Assembly: GCA_002425765.1 (NCBI GenBank)
Contig: DIMW01000001.1
Location: 62,001-126,000, forward strand
Reading direction: 5' to 3'
From: Spirochaetaceae bacterium UBA5556
GTDB taxonomy: Bacteria; Spirochaetota; Spirochaetia; Treponematales; Rectinemataceae
DNA: 64,000 nucleotides
Part shown: positions 52,081-60,481 of the stretch, one piece after another
Position numbering within the stretch: the stretch's first letter is position 1
Layout of the letters: each line of letters starts with the position of its first letter
The notes under the pieces: generated by a model
Databases searched by the model: none
Seen by the model: the letters and a program-made list of their open reading frames with translations, nothing else
Told to the model about the DNA's origin: nothing
Position numbers and translations under genes: made by a program

Positions 52081-54165
52081 CTATTTTTCAGAGAATGGAT
52101 TGGCCCTCGTGAGCACCTGCCGGATCACCTCGTGGTCGGGCCCGGAGAGCGAGGGGTCGGATTCGATGATGCCGAACGCGTCGTGCCGCGCTTTTTTTAG
52201 TAATTCAAAATCGGTGCGCATATCCGCGATCCGCAGCCGCAGATCCCCGGATTGTTCGATGCCGAGCATGTCCCCGGGCCCCCGTATCTTGAGATCCTCT
52301 TCCGCGATCGCGAAGCCATCGGTGGTTTCATAGAGCGCCTTGAGCCGCAACCGCCCCTCTTCGGTGAGATCTTTGGAATACACGAGGAAACAGTATCCCT
52401 GATGCGAACTCCGCCCAATGCGCCCCCGCAGCTGATGCAGGGCCGAAAGGCCGAAGCGCTCGGCATGCTCGATCACCATCACGGTCGCGTTCGGCACATC
52501 CACGCCCACTTCCACGACCGTGGTCGCGACGAGTATCGATATCTCGCCCGCCGCGAACTTGGTCATCACCTCCATTTTGACTTCGTCTGCGAGCCGCGAG
52601 TGTAGAAGCCCCACCTTGAATTCGGGGAATACATCTTTGGCGAGATGGGAAGCCATCGACTCGGCATCGCGGAGATCGTGTCGCTCCGATCCGCTGATTA
52701 CCGGGTAGACAAAGTAGGCCTGACGGCCCTCCTTTAGCTTCTCGCGCGTGAATTCATAGACAGTGCGCCGCCGGTCCTCGTGCGCAAGGTGCGTGACGAC
52801 CGGCTTGCGGCCCGGTGGCAGATGCTGGATGGTGGACACCTGCAGGTCGCCGAAGAAGGTGAGCGCGAGGCTGCGCGGTATGGGCGTGGCGGTCATCATG
52901 AGAAAGTCGGGGATATGCCCCTTTTTGTAGAGCGCTATCCGCTGGAGCACGCCGAAGCGCTGCTGTTCGTCGATGATCACGAGTTCGAGATTTTTGAACG
53001 AGACATCCTCCGAAAAGAGCGCGTGGGTGCCGATCGCGATGTCGATTTCGCCGTCTTTCAGCGCGGCGAGAAGGGGAGGGCGCGCGGCATTCGATATCGA
53101 GCCCGTCACGAACGCGAGCCTCACGCCGAGCGGCTCGACGAGGTGAGCGGCGATCGTGGCGTGCTGGCGGGCAAGGAGTTCGGTCGGTGCCATGATCGCC
53201 ACCTGCCCGCCGCGCTCGACCGCATGGAGGGCGGCCAGAATCGCCACGATCGTCTTGCCGGAGCCCACGTCTCCCTGAAGGAGCCGGGCCATCGGGTAGG
53301 GCTTGTGCATGTCTTCGACGATCTCTTTGAGCACCGACTCCTGATCCTCTGTGAGCGCGTAGGTCAGGCGCTCGCGGAGCTGGCGGGCGAGCACTCCAGG
53401 GCAAGGCTTACGCTCGATGACTCTGGCGCGCCGGGAGCGGATGCGCAGCGCGATACCCAGTTGAAAGTAGAAGAGTTCTTCGTAGGCGAGCATGTCGTGG
53501 GCGCGCGTGGCCGCTTCCCAGGACGAAGGGAAGTGTATCGCGCGGAGCGCCTCGGATTTGGGAGGGAAACCATGGGAGGCGCGCAGGGTTGGAGGAAGTT
53601 CATCTTCTATGTGGGGCGCGAACTTCGAGAGCGCGAGCCCGACCATTCTCCTCAGCGCCATCTGGTTGAGACGCTCGCTCAGCGAATACAGCGGCGACAG
53701 GGCAATCTCAGGCTTAATCTCAAGATTAATCTCAAGATTAGGCTTGAGATTAAGCGCCCCGTCCACACGTTGTATCTCGAAGGCCGAGGACTGAATCTCG
53801 CCGTACTTGAACTGGAATTTGCCATATATTTGCACGGTGGAGCCGACAGGCGCCATCTGCTCGAGAAATGGCCTGTTGAAGCACAGGAGCGCCGCCTCGC
53901 TAGAGCTGTCGGCGACGACGATCTTGAGCGTCCGCATCCTGCCGAACCCGAACCATTCGTGGCGGAGGACTTGCGCGGTCGTATATACCTTGCCCTCGGA
54001 GAAGCGCGAAATCGGGACAATTCTGGTCTTGTCTTCATAATCGCGGGGCAGGTGGAGAAGAAGGTCCGCAACGGTATGGACATCGAGATTCGCGAGCGCC
54101 CGCAGCGTCGCGGGCCCCGTACCCTTCAGAATGCGGAGGTCCTGTGTCAGTTCCCTTAAAAACAC
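52081..54165 (-). CDS. recG: ATP-dependent DNA helicase RecG
   Basis: A 694-residue helicase that remodels stalled forks and Holliday junctions. The N-terminal wedge/OB domain (GFGRMRTLKIVVADSSSEAALLCF) is followed by the motor: LLQGDVGSGKTIVA (Walker A), APTELLARQH (Ia), DEQQRFG (II), MTATPIPRSL (III), then VVEVGVDVPNATVMVIEHAERFGLSALHQLRGRIGRSSHQGYC (V/VI). The start is GTG at 54165, with a -10 hexamer 7 nt upstream and no Shine-Dalgarno sequence. A short tandem-repeat insertion sits in the OB region. It diverges from the M32 carboxypeptidase gene. Confidence 0.96.
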   Translation of the reverse strand: MFLRELTQDLRILKGTGPATLRALANLDVHTVADLLLHLPRDYEDKTRIVPISRFSEGKVYTTAQVLRHEWFGFGRMRTLKIVVADSSSEAALLCFNRPFLEQMAPVGSTVQIYGKFQFKYGEIQSSAFEIQRVDGALNLKPNLEINLEIKPEIALSPLYSLSERLNQMALRRMVGLALSKFAPHIEDELPPTLRASHGFPPKSEALRAIHFPSSWEAATRAHDMLAYEELFYFQLGIALRIRSRRARVIERKPCPGVLARQLRERLTYALTEDQESVLKEIVEDMHKPYPMARLLQGDVGSGKTIVAILAALHAVERGGQVAIMAPTELLARQHATIAAHLVEPLGVRLAFVTGSISNAARPPLLAALKDGEIDIAIGTHALFSEDVSFKNLELVIIDEQQRFGVLQRIALYKKGHIPDFLMMTATPIPRSLALTFFGDLQVSTIQHLPPGRKPVVTHLAHEDRRRTVYEFTREKLKEGRQAYFVYPVISGSERHDLRDAESMASHLAKDVFPEFKVGLLHSRLADEVKMEVMTKFAAGEISILVATTVVEVGVDVPNATVMVIEHAERFGLSALHQLRGRIGRSSHQGYCFLVYSKDLTEEGRLRLKALYETTDGFAIAEEDLKIRGPGDMLGIEQSGDLRLRIADMRTDFELLKKARHDAFGIIESDPSLSGPDHEVIRQVLTRANPFSEK
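53716..53751. repeat. 12-bp tandem duplication plus inverted copy inside recG
   Basis: AATCTCAAGATT occurs twice in tandem (53716-53727, 53728-53739), and the reverse complement of its first 9 bases follows at 53743-53751. In the protein this gives an NLEI/KPEI-like iteration in the OB region. It remains in frame. Confidence 0.8.
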
Positions 54166-54172
54166 GACTCTT

Positions 54173-54178
54173 AGTATA
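54173..54178 (-). promoter_or_regulatory. -10 element upstream of recG, leaderless layout
   Basis: Minus strand TATACT (54178-54173) ends 7 nt before the GTG at 54165; the -35 is poor. Confidence 0.35.
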
Positions 54179-54225
54179 CAAAGAGACGCTTTCCGGTGCT
54201 ACTATAAAACAAAAGGAGGAAATCG

Positions 54226-55725
54226 ATGCACAAAGAGACCGCTCGTCTTATCGAGCTCGACCGCGAACACAGCCTCGTCGTCCACATAGGAGCCATTCTC
54301 GGCTGGGACCAGGAGACCTATATGCCCCCGAAGGCTATCGAGGAACGGGCCTCGCAGCTGGCGCTCCTCGAGGGGCTCGCGCACCAGAAGGCAGTCAATC
54401 CCGAGATCGGGGAGCTGCTTTCGGCCCTCGAGACAAAAAACGATCTTTCCGACGATGAGAAGGCCTATGTCCGCGTCGTTCGGCGTGATTACGACCGCGA
54501 GACGAAGTTGCCGGAGTCTTTCGTGACCGAATACGCGAAGGCTGCGAGCATCTCGCAGGCCACCTGGGCGGAAGCCAAGAGGAACAATGATTTCAAGGCC
54601 TTCGAATCGCACCTTGCGCGCATGGTCGAACTCAATAGGCGGCGCGCGGCCTATCTCAATCCGAAGGCGAAACCATACGATGTGCTCCTCGACCTCTACG
54701 AGCCGGGAAGCACTCAGGAATCGATAGCCGCGGTGTTCTCCAAGATGAAGGCGTATCTCGTCGACATACTCGGGAAGATACGAAGCCGTCCCCAGATCGA
54801 AGACCGGTGCGAGGGACTCCGCGTCAGCCCGAAGACGCAGGAGCTCATCAGCGGCTACTGCATGAAAGCGCTCCACTACGAGCGCGACAGGGGTCGCCTC
54901 GACGTGTCGGCCCATCCCTTTACGACGACGCTCGGCGCCGACGATGTGCGCATCACGACACGTTATATCGAGGATTATTTCCCCTCGAGCCTGTTCAGCA
55001 CGATTCACGAGTCGGGGCACGCGCTCTATGAAATGGGCATCGATCCGAATCCCGAATTCCGGGGGACGAAGCTCGCCGAGGCGGTTTCGATGGCGGTCCA
55101 CGAGTCCCAGTCGAGGCTGTGGGAAAATATAGTCGGGCGCTCGCACGCGTTCTGGGAGAGAAATTTTTCGGCCCTCAGCGCTTTGCTCGGAGAAGAGGGC
55201 GATAGTCTCGATCTTGCGGGCTTCGTAAAGTCAGTCAACCGAGTGAGCCCGTCGCTCATCCGCACCGAGGCGGACGAAGTGACCTACGGACTCCACGTCA
55301 TCGCGCGTTTTGAGCTGGAATCCGCCCTGTTCGACGGAAGCCTCTCCGTCGGCGACATGCCGGCCGCGTGGCAGACGAAATACCGCGACCTGCTCGGTGT
55401 CGAGGCTCCGGATGATCGTCAGGGGTGTCTTCAGGATGTGCACTGGTCCATGGGAGCCTTCGGCTATTTCCCGAGCTACGCGCTGGGCAACCTCTACGGC
55501 GCCCAGTTCTGGGCGACGCTCAAAAAGGAAGTGCCGGATATCGAGGCGCGCGTCGCCGAGGGCGACACGCTGTCCGTGCTCAAGTGGCTTCGCGCCAATG
55601 TACATGTGCACGGCTCACGCTATACGCCGGGCGAGCTCATCGAAAAAGTGACGGGGAAGCCGCTCGATCCGGTGTGGTTCGAGAGATATCTCCGCGAAAA
55701 ATATTCCAGGATTTACGGATTCTGA
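54226..55725 (+). CDS. Carboxypeptidase Taq, M32 family
   Basis: A 499-residue zinc carboxypeptidase removing C-terminal residues from peptides. The zinc motif HESGH in STIHESGHALYEMGI and the downstream AVSMAVHESQSRLWENIVGRS (third ligand Glu) are family hallmarks, as are HPFTTTLGADDVRITTRY and the C-terminal GSRYTPGELIEKVTGKPLDP. The ATG is preceded by AAAGGAGG, and a TATAAA lies about 20 bp upstream. It is followed by an excellent intrinsic terminator, so it is a single-gene unit. Confidence 0.93.
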   Translation: MHKETARLIELDREHSLVVHIGAILGWDQETYMPPKAIEERASQLALLEGLAHQKAVNPEIGELLSALETKNDLSDDEKAYVRVVRRDYDRETKLPESFVTEYAKAASISQATWAEAKRNNDFKAFESHLARMVELNRRRAAYLNPKAKPYDVLLDLYEPGSTQESIAAVFSKMKAYLVDILGKIRSRPQIEDRCEGLRVSPKTQELISGYCMKALHYERDRGRLDVSAHPFTTTLGADDVRITTRYIEDYFPSSLFSTIHESGHALYEMGIDPNPEFRGTKLAEAVSMAVHESQSRLWENIVGRSHAFWERNFSALSALLGEEGDSLDLAGFVKSVNRVSPSLIRTEADEVTYGLHVIARFELESALFDGSLSVGDMPAAWQTKYRDLLGVEAPDDRQGCLQDVHWSMGAFGYFPSYALGNLYGAQFWATLKKEVPDIEARVAEGDTLSVLKWLRANVHVHGSRYTPGELIEKVTGKPLDPVWFERYLREKYSRIYGF

Positions 55726-55815
55726 GGCCTGATTGTCTGTAGTTTCAGGGGGCCATCCCGATAGGCCCCTCCGGGGCGGTCAACGAGGCCCCGTGACACA
55801 GGTCGCGGCGAATTT

Positions 55816-55844
55816 CCGCCCGGCGCCCCGCCGGGCGGCTTTTT
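55816..55844 (+). terminator. Intrinsic terminator after the M32 carboxypeptidase gene
   Basis: Perfect 10-bp stem CCGCCCGGCG/CGCCGGGCGG (55816-55825, 55829-55838) with a CCC loop and a CTTTTT tail. On the minus strand there is no U-tract, so it should not terminate the his operon by itself. Confidence 0.85.
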
Positions 55845-55862
55845 ACGTATTGTCTTCTGACA

Positions 55863-57125
55863 TTAGAGGCGTCTTCGGACGAGCGCCGCCCGCGCGTGGG
55901 CCTCGAGTCCCTCGAGACGGGCGAAGGCGGCGGTATCCTCTATGAGCAGAGAGGGATCATCGATGGCGAGCCAGGTCCGCGCCCGCAGAAAGTGCAGCAC
56001 CGACAGGCCGGCCGCAAACCTCGACGCTCCGCCCGTGGGGAGCGTGTGGTTGGGACCCGCGCCGTAATCCCCGAACACTTCGGCCGAGCCTGCCCCGAGG
56101 AAGAGCGCGCCGGCGTTTTTGACGCTTTTGGCGAGTTCGGTCGGGTTGGCCGTCGCGAGTTCGAGGTGCTCAGGCGCGCAGCGGTTGGCGCCTTTGACGG
56201 CGCGCCCGATGTCGGGCTCGACGCAGCAGAAACCGTTGCCGAGCGCCGCTCTGGCGATGCCGCGGTTCGGCTCAGGCAGGGCGTCGAGCTGGCGCGAGAG
56301 CTCTTCCTCGATGCGGTCCGCGAGTTTTTCGTCCGTGACGATGAGGGCGGGCATGGCGTCGGGCGAGTGTTCGGCCTGGGCGAGGAGGTCGGCCGCGACG
56401 ATTTCAGGCTTTGCGCCGCCATCGGCGATGACGAGGAGTTCCGACGGTCCCGCGGGCGCCTCCGTTCCGACGAGGCCGAAGAGGAGGCGTTTTGCGGCGG
56501 CGACGTACGTGCCGCCCGGGCCGACTATGACATCGCACTTCGGGACGACGACTCCGAAGGCGAGCGCGGCGACCGCGTGGGCGCCGCCGCAGCGGAGAAA
56601 ACCGTCCGCGCCGGCGAGCCAGGCCGCGGCCAGAGTTTCCCGCGTGGGATTGGGCCCCGCGCACCAGACTTCTTCGACGCCCGCGGCTCTTGCGGGGACG
56701 ACCGTCATGATGGCGCTGGAGGGTAGGGGAAAGGCGCCGCCCGGGACATAGCACCCCGCGCGCGTCACGGGCACGAACTCGTGCCCGTGGCGGCCGCCCG
56801 GCGCCGGCAGGTCGAGAGGGGCGAGGCATGCCCGCTGGGCGGCCGCGAAGGCCGCGACGCGGGCCTTCGCGCGCGCAAGGAGCTCCGCGGTCGCGCGCGG
56901 CAGCGATTCGTAGGCCGCCCTCATCTCGTCGCGGGAGATGAGGAGCGGCACATCGTCGGGGAGCCCGTCAAACTTGACCGCCCACTCCTTGAGCGCGGCC
57001 TCTCCTCCCGTGCGGATCGCGTCGATAGCCTCCAGGGCGATCGCGTCGACCTTCGGGTCGAAAAGCCGCGCCGAAGGCTCGGGAATCTCATCGATCGCGA
57101 TTCTTTTCAGTGTATGCTTTTCCAT
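55863..57125 (-). CDS. hisD: Histidinol dehydrogenase
   Basis: Catalyses the last two oxidations, L-histidinol to L-histidine, with NAD and Zn. At 420 residues it has standard length. Landmarks: GGRHGHEFVPVTRAGCYVPGG, PSSAIMTVVPARAAGV, GPGGTYVAAAKRLLFG, APAGPSELLVIAD, AEHSPDA and NHTLPTGGASRF. It is the last gene of the his operon and overlaps the hisA-I-E fusion by 19 bp. HisD is usually near the front of enterobacterial his operons; here it is at the 3' end. Confidence 0.96.
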   Translation of the reverse strand: MEKHTLKRIAIDEIPEPSARLFDPKVDAIALEAIDAIRTGGEAALKEWAVKFDGLPDDVPLLISRDEMRAAYESLPRATAELLARAKARVAAFAAAQRACLAPLDLPAPGGRHGHEFVPVTRAGCYVPGGAFPLPSSAIMTVVPARAAGVEEVWCAGPNPTRETLAAAWLAGADGFLRCGGAHAVAALAFGVVVPKCDVIVGPGGTYVAAAKRLLFGLVGTEAPAGPSELLVIADGGAKPEIVAADLLAQAEHSPDAMPALIVTDEKLADRIEEELSRQLDALPEPNRGIARAALGNGFCCVEPDIGRAVKGANRCAPEHLELATANPTELAKSVKNAGALFLGAGSAEVFGDYGAGPNHTLPTGGASRFAAGLSVLHFLRARTWLAIDDPSLLIEDTAAFARLEGLEAHARAALVRRRL

Positions 57126-58420
57126 TCGTTCTTACCTTCTGGGCCCTCGAAATCTGGCTTCGCGTTGCCGCCACGGCGGGTGACGCGGAGCGAGCGCCTC
57201 TCGAGCTCGGCCTCGATGTCCGCGAGACTTCCGCCCATGCTGATCGTTTTGACCAGGGCGAAGTACATGACATCCGCGGCCTCCGCCACGGCCTCATCCT
57301 TCGTCACCGACTGCGCGAGCTCCTGAGCCTCTTCCCGCAGCTTGGACGCGAGCAGGGCCTCGTCGGAGAAGAGCCGGCGCGTGTAGGAGCCCTGTGGCGC
57401 CTCTTTCATGCGGCACGCGATGGTGCGGTTCAGTTTCTCTAGCCCGTAGCCGTCGTCGAAGCAGGTCCGACGCCCAAGGTGACAGAAGCCCGCGCCTTCC
57501 TGGCGAACGGTGAAGCGTATCGCGTCCCGGTCGCAGTCGAGGTCGGCGCGCAGGAGGGTCTGTCCGTTGCCTGAGGATTCTCCCTTGACCCAGAGGCCTC
57601 TCGACCGCGACTGATAGGTGCCCTTTCCCGTCTCGAAGGCGAGTTTCAGGCTTTCGCGGCTGGAATAGACGAGCCCGAGCAGTTTCCCCGATTCGTCGCA
57701 CACGGTGGTGGGCCAGAAACCGTCGGGCCTGTCGGTTTTGAGGGGAGCGGCGAACGCGTCGGCGAGGGAGAGGTCTCCCAGGACGAGCGATGTGCCCGTC
57801 TGTATGTCGGCGCCCAGCGCGTCGAGGGTCGCGATGTCCGCGACGCCCCGTTCGCCTCCCGCGGCCCCGCCCGCGAAGGTGAATTTGCTGTCGGGAGCCC
57901 GCGCGATGAGGGCCCTGGCCCGTTCCAGGTCGATTCCGCACTGGTCGCCCTCGGTTTCGATGAAGGTGACGAGGAATCCCGCCACATAGGGCGCGAGGGC
58001 GGTCACGGCTTCTTCGACCTTGCCCTCGCGGGGCTTCGTCCATCCCTCGACCATGATCGTGTCGTCGCGGCTGTCGAGCGCGGCGATGAGGCGCTCGCGC
58101 GGCAGGTCCGCGAGGAATTCCGGCTTGGCCGCCGTGCCGAGCATGATGGTGCGGGCGCCCGCGTTGAGGTATTCGGTGGCGAGCTCCCGGGTGCGGATGC
58201 CTCCGCCGACACGTACGCTGTATTTTTTGCACAGGCTGAGGATGAGCTCGCGGTTGCTGCCCTTGCCCATGGCGGCGTCGAGGTCCACGACCGCGAATTC
58301 TCCGACGCGGGAATAGCGCTCCGCGAGTTCAAGGGGATTGCCCGCGTCGAGAGGAGCCTGTTTGCCTCCCCTGAGCTGGACAGCCCGTCCATGCATGATA
58401 TCGATGCTCGGTACGATCAT
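57107..58420 (-). CDS. hisA: Trifunctional HisA-HisI-HisE fusion
   Basis: A 437-residue fusion of three histidine enzymes. Residues 1-225 are HisA (ProFAR isomerase): PSIDIMHGRAVQLRGG with catalytic D7, VGGGIRT, and ALDSRDD with D116. Residues about 230-322 are HisI (PRA-CH): GLVYSSRESLKLAFETG, SRSRGLWVKGESSGNGQ, the metal motif DLDCDRD, C313 and C320. Residues about 325-412 are HisE (PRA-PH): LNRTIACRMKEAPQGSYTRRLF, KLREEAQELAQS and AEAADVMYFAL. Steps 2, 3 and 4 of the pathway are therefore on one chain. The ATG overlaps the hisF stop (ATGA); the long upstream extension of the frame is not used. Confidence 0.93.
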   Translation of the reverse strand: MIVPSIDIMHGRAVQLRGGKQAPLDAGNPLELAERYSRVGEFAVVDLDAAMGKGSNRELILSLCKKYSVRVGGGIRTRELATEYLNAGARTIMLGTAAKPEFLADLPRERLIAALDSRDDTIMVEGWTKPREGKVEEAVTALAPYVAGFLVTFIETEGDQCGIDLERARALIARAPDSKFTFAGGAAGGERGVADIATLDALGADIQTGTSLVLGDLSLADAFAAPLKTDRPDGFWPTTVCDESGKLLGLVYSSRESLKLAFETGKGTYQSRSRGLWVKGESSGNGQTLLRADLDCDRDAIRFTVRQEGAGFCHLGRRTCFDDGYGLEKLNRTIACRMKEAPQGSYTRRLFSDEALLASKLREEAQELAQSVTKDEAVAEAADVMYFALVKTISMGGSLADIEAELERRSLRVTRRGGNAKPDFEGPEGKNEWKSIH

Positions 58421-59184
58421 AGTCTGACCTCCACATTGTTTTTCGCAAGATAGTGCTTTATTTCTGAAATAGACACTTCGCCGCGATGGAAGATTCCCGC
58501 CGCGAGGAGGGCGGAAGCGCCGCTCCGGTACCCTTCCAGGAAATGTTCCGGCTTCGACGCTCCTCCCGAGGCGACGACGGGGATGCCGACCGCGCGCGCG
58601 ACGAGCCCGAGGAGGGTGCACTCATAGCCGAGGCTCGTGCCGTCCCTGTCGATCGAGGTGAGGAGTATCTCGCCGGCTCCGCGCGAAGCGGCCTCTTTCG
58701 CCCAGGCTACCGCGTCGAGCCCCGTCGGCACGGCGCCGGCGGCGATCTTCACTTCGTAGCCCGAGGGCATCGCGGTGTTTCTGGCCGCGTCGATGGCCAC
58801 CACCGCGCACTGTACGCCGAACTGGCTCGCGATGTCGCCTATGATGGCGGGGTTCCGTACCGCGGCGCTGTTGGCCGAGACTCGGTCCGCACCGGAATCG
58901 AGAAGCCTCGCGGCGTCGTCGAGGGTGGCGATTCCTCCTCCCACTGTGATGGGGATCGCGATGCCGCGCCTGATGCGCGCAACTTCCTTCGCCATGGTCT
59001 TTCTGCCCTCCACGGTCGCGCTTATGTCGAGAAAGGTGAGCTCGTCGGCGCCCTGTTCCTCATAGATGCGCGCGCGCTCGAGGGGGTCTCCCGAGTCGAC
59101 GAGGTTCTCGAACTTGACGCCCTTGACGACGCGGCCGTCCTTGAAGTCGAGGCAGGGGATGATTCTGACTGCGAGTCCGCTCAT
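58417..59184 (-). CDS. hisF: Imidazole glycerol phosphate synthase, cyclase subunit
   Basis: Uses ammonia from HisH to form IGP and AICAR from PRFAR. Landmarks: RIIPCLDFKDGRVVKGVKF (catalytic Asp in CLD), ELTFLDISATVEGRKT, ITVGGGIATLDDA, DRVSANSAAVRNP and VVAIDAAR (second catalytic Asp). The 255-residue length is typical. The ATG at 59184 overlaps the hisH TGA. It is coupled to hisH upstream and hisA-I-E downstream, both by ATGA, as fits an obligate complex partner. Confidence 0.95.
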   Translation of the reverse strand: MSGLAVRIIPCLDFKDGRVVKGVKFENLVDSGDPLERARIYEEQGADELTFLDISATVEGRKTMAKEVARIRRGIAIPITVGGGIATLDDAARLLDSGADRVSANSAAVRNPAIIGDIASQFGVQCAVVAIDAARNTAMPSGYEVKIAAGAVPTGLDAVAWAKEAASRGAGEILLTSIDRDGTSLGYECTLLGLVARAVGIPVVASGGASKPEHFLEGYRSGASALLAAGIFHRGEVSISEIKHYLAKNNVEVRL

Positions 59185-59870
59185 AGAGGCCTCCTTGCGC
59201 CGTTCATGTCGAGCCATCGAGCGAAGAGCTGTGTGCCGAATGGGCCCGACAATTCGGGATGGAACTGGCACAGGAGCACAGAGGGTCTGTCGCCGCGCCA
59301 CGCCTCAAGGGCAGAAACAAAGGGGCTCCCGTAGGTGGTGGTGGCGGTGGTGATGGAGTCGAAGCCGGGAGCGCCGGGAATCTCGTTTTCGCGGATTTCC
59401 TGGCTCGCGCCCGCGACGACGGCCAGCCCGTAGCTGTTCGCGAAGTAGACCCATCCGGGCTGCAGCGCTCTTGAACCCGCTCCGGGTTCGAGCCTGTTCC
59501 ATCCGAGCTGGGGAAGTGGAAGACCGCCTTCCAGCCGGCGCACTTTCCCCCGGAAGATGCCGAGGCCGTCCATGCCTTCGGATTCCTCGCTCCTCTCGAA
59601 GAAGAGCTGCATGCCGAGGCAGATGCCCGCGGTGGCCAGCCCCGCCGCCACGCGGTCCCGGATCGCGTCGTTGAGCCCGTTTTTCCTCAGCTTCTGCATC
59701 GCGGGGCCAAAGGCGCCGACGCCGGGCAGAATGACGGCCTGTGCGCGGATCACTTCCTCGGGAACGGCGCTGACGACGGGCTCCATCCCGAGCCGCTCCG
59801 CGAGAGCGCGCACGGACGCGAGGTTCGCGACGCCCGTCTCGACGATGACGAGCGTCGGCCTTTCGCTCAT
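59181..59870 (-). CDS. hisH: Imidazole glycerol phosphate synthase, glutamine amidotransferase subunit
   Basis: A class I glutaminase supplying NH3 to HisF. The triad is visible: Cys in AGICLGMQLFF, and His and Glu in CQFHPELSG. ILPGVGAFGPAM and LPQLGWNRLE are family landmarks. At 229 residues it is slightly longer than usual because of an insertion with repeated Thr (SITTATTTYGSP). It overlaps hisB and hisF by ATGA on both sides. Confidence 0.95.
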   Translation of the reverse strand: MSERPTLVIVETGVANLASVRALAERLGMEPVVSAVPEEVIRAQAVILPGVGAFGPAMQKLRKNGLNDAIRDRVAAGLATAGICLGMQLFFERSEESEGMDGLGIFRGKVRRLEGGLPLPQLGWNRLEPGAGSRALQPGWVYFANSYGLAVVAGASQEIRENEIPGAPGFDSITTATTTYGSPFVSALEAWRGDRPSVLLCQFHPELSGPFGTQLFARWLDMNGARRPL

Positions 59871-60481
59871 AGTACGGCTCCTTCCGTGTCGATGGCCGCT
59901 TCGCCCTTTGTGCTGCTCTCCGCGCCTGCCCGGGGGGCCAGAGACATCCTGAGGGCGAGCGCCGCTGCCTTGAAGAGGGCCTCGGCCCTGTGGTGGTCGT
60001 TCTCGCCGCGCAGGATATCGAGGTGCAGCGTGAGCCCAGCGTTTGCGGCGAAGCTCTGGAAGAAGTGCGCGATGTTGCAGGTGGAAAGCATGCCGATAGC
60101 CGGTGCGGCGAAAGAGCCCTCGATCACGCAGTAGTTGCGCCCTGAAATGTCGACCACTGCTCTGGCGAGAGCCTCGTCCATGGGAGCGTAGGCGTAGCCG
60201 AAGCGCACGCGGCCGGCCCCCGACGGCGCGAGTTTCGCGAACGCCACGCCCAGCGCGATTGCCGTATCCTCGACGCTGTGGTGATCGTCGACGTCGAGGT
60301 CCCCCTTGCAGGTCACCGAGAGGCTCCAGCCCGCGTGGAAGGCGAGCTGCGTGAGCATGTGGTTGAAAAAGCCGATGCCCGTGTCGATCTCGATCTGTCC
60401 CGGTTCAAAGGCGAGAGAAAGGGAGACGTCGGTCTCCTTCGTCGTGCGCCGGACGCTTGTCTTTTCATTCTGGGCCGTCAT
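59867..60481 (-). CDS. hisB: Imidazoleglycerol-phosphate dehydratase
   Basis: A monofunctional HisB (204 residues) without the histidinol-phosphatase domain found in enterobacteria. Mn-binding landmarks: TGIGFFNHMLTQLAFHAG, DLDVDDHHSVEDTAIALG, DISGRNYCV, HFFQSFAANAGLTLH and GENDHHRAEALFKA. A long N-terminal extension of the frame is not coding: the family starts near MTAQNEK, whose ATG overlaps the hisC TGA. A histidinol-phosphatase (HisN/HisJ) must come from elsewhere; the PHP protein at the right edge is a different clade. Confidence 0.95.
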   Translation of the reverse strand: MTAQNEKTSVRRTTKETDVSLSLAFEPGQIEIDTGIGFFNHMLTQLAFHAGWSLSVTCKGDLDVDDHHSVEDTAIALGVAFAKLAPSGAGRVRFGYAYAPMDEALARAVVDISGRNYCVIEGSFAAPAIGMLSTCNIAHFFQSFAANAGLTLHLDILRGENDHHRAEALFKAAALALRMSLAPRAGAESSTKGEAAIDTEGAVL

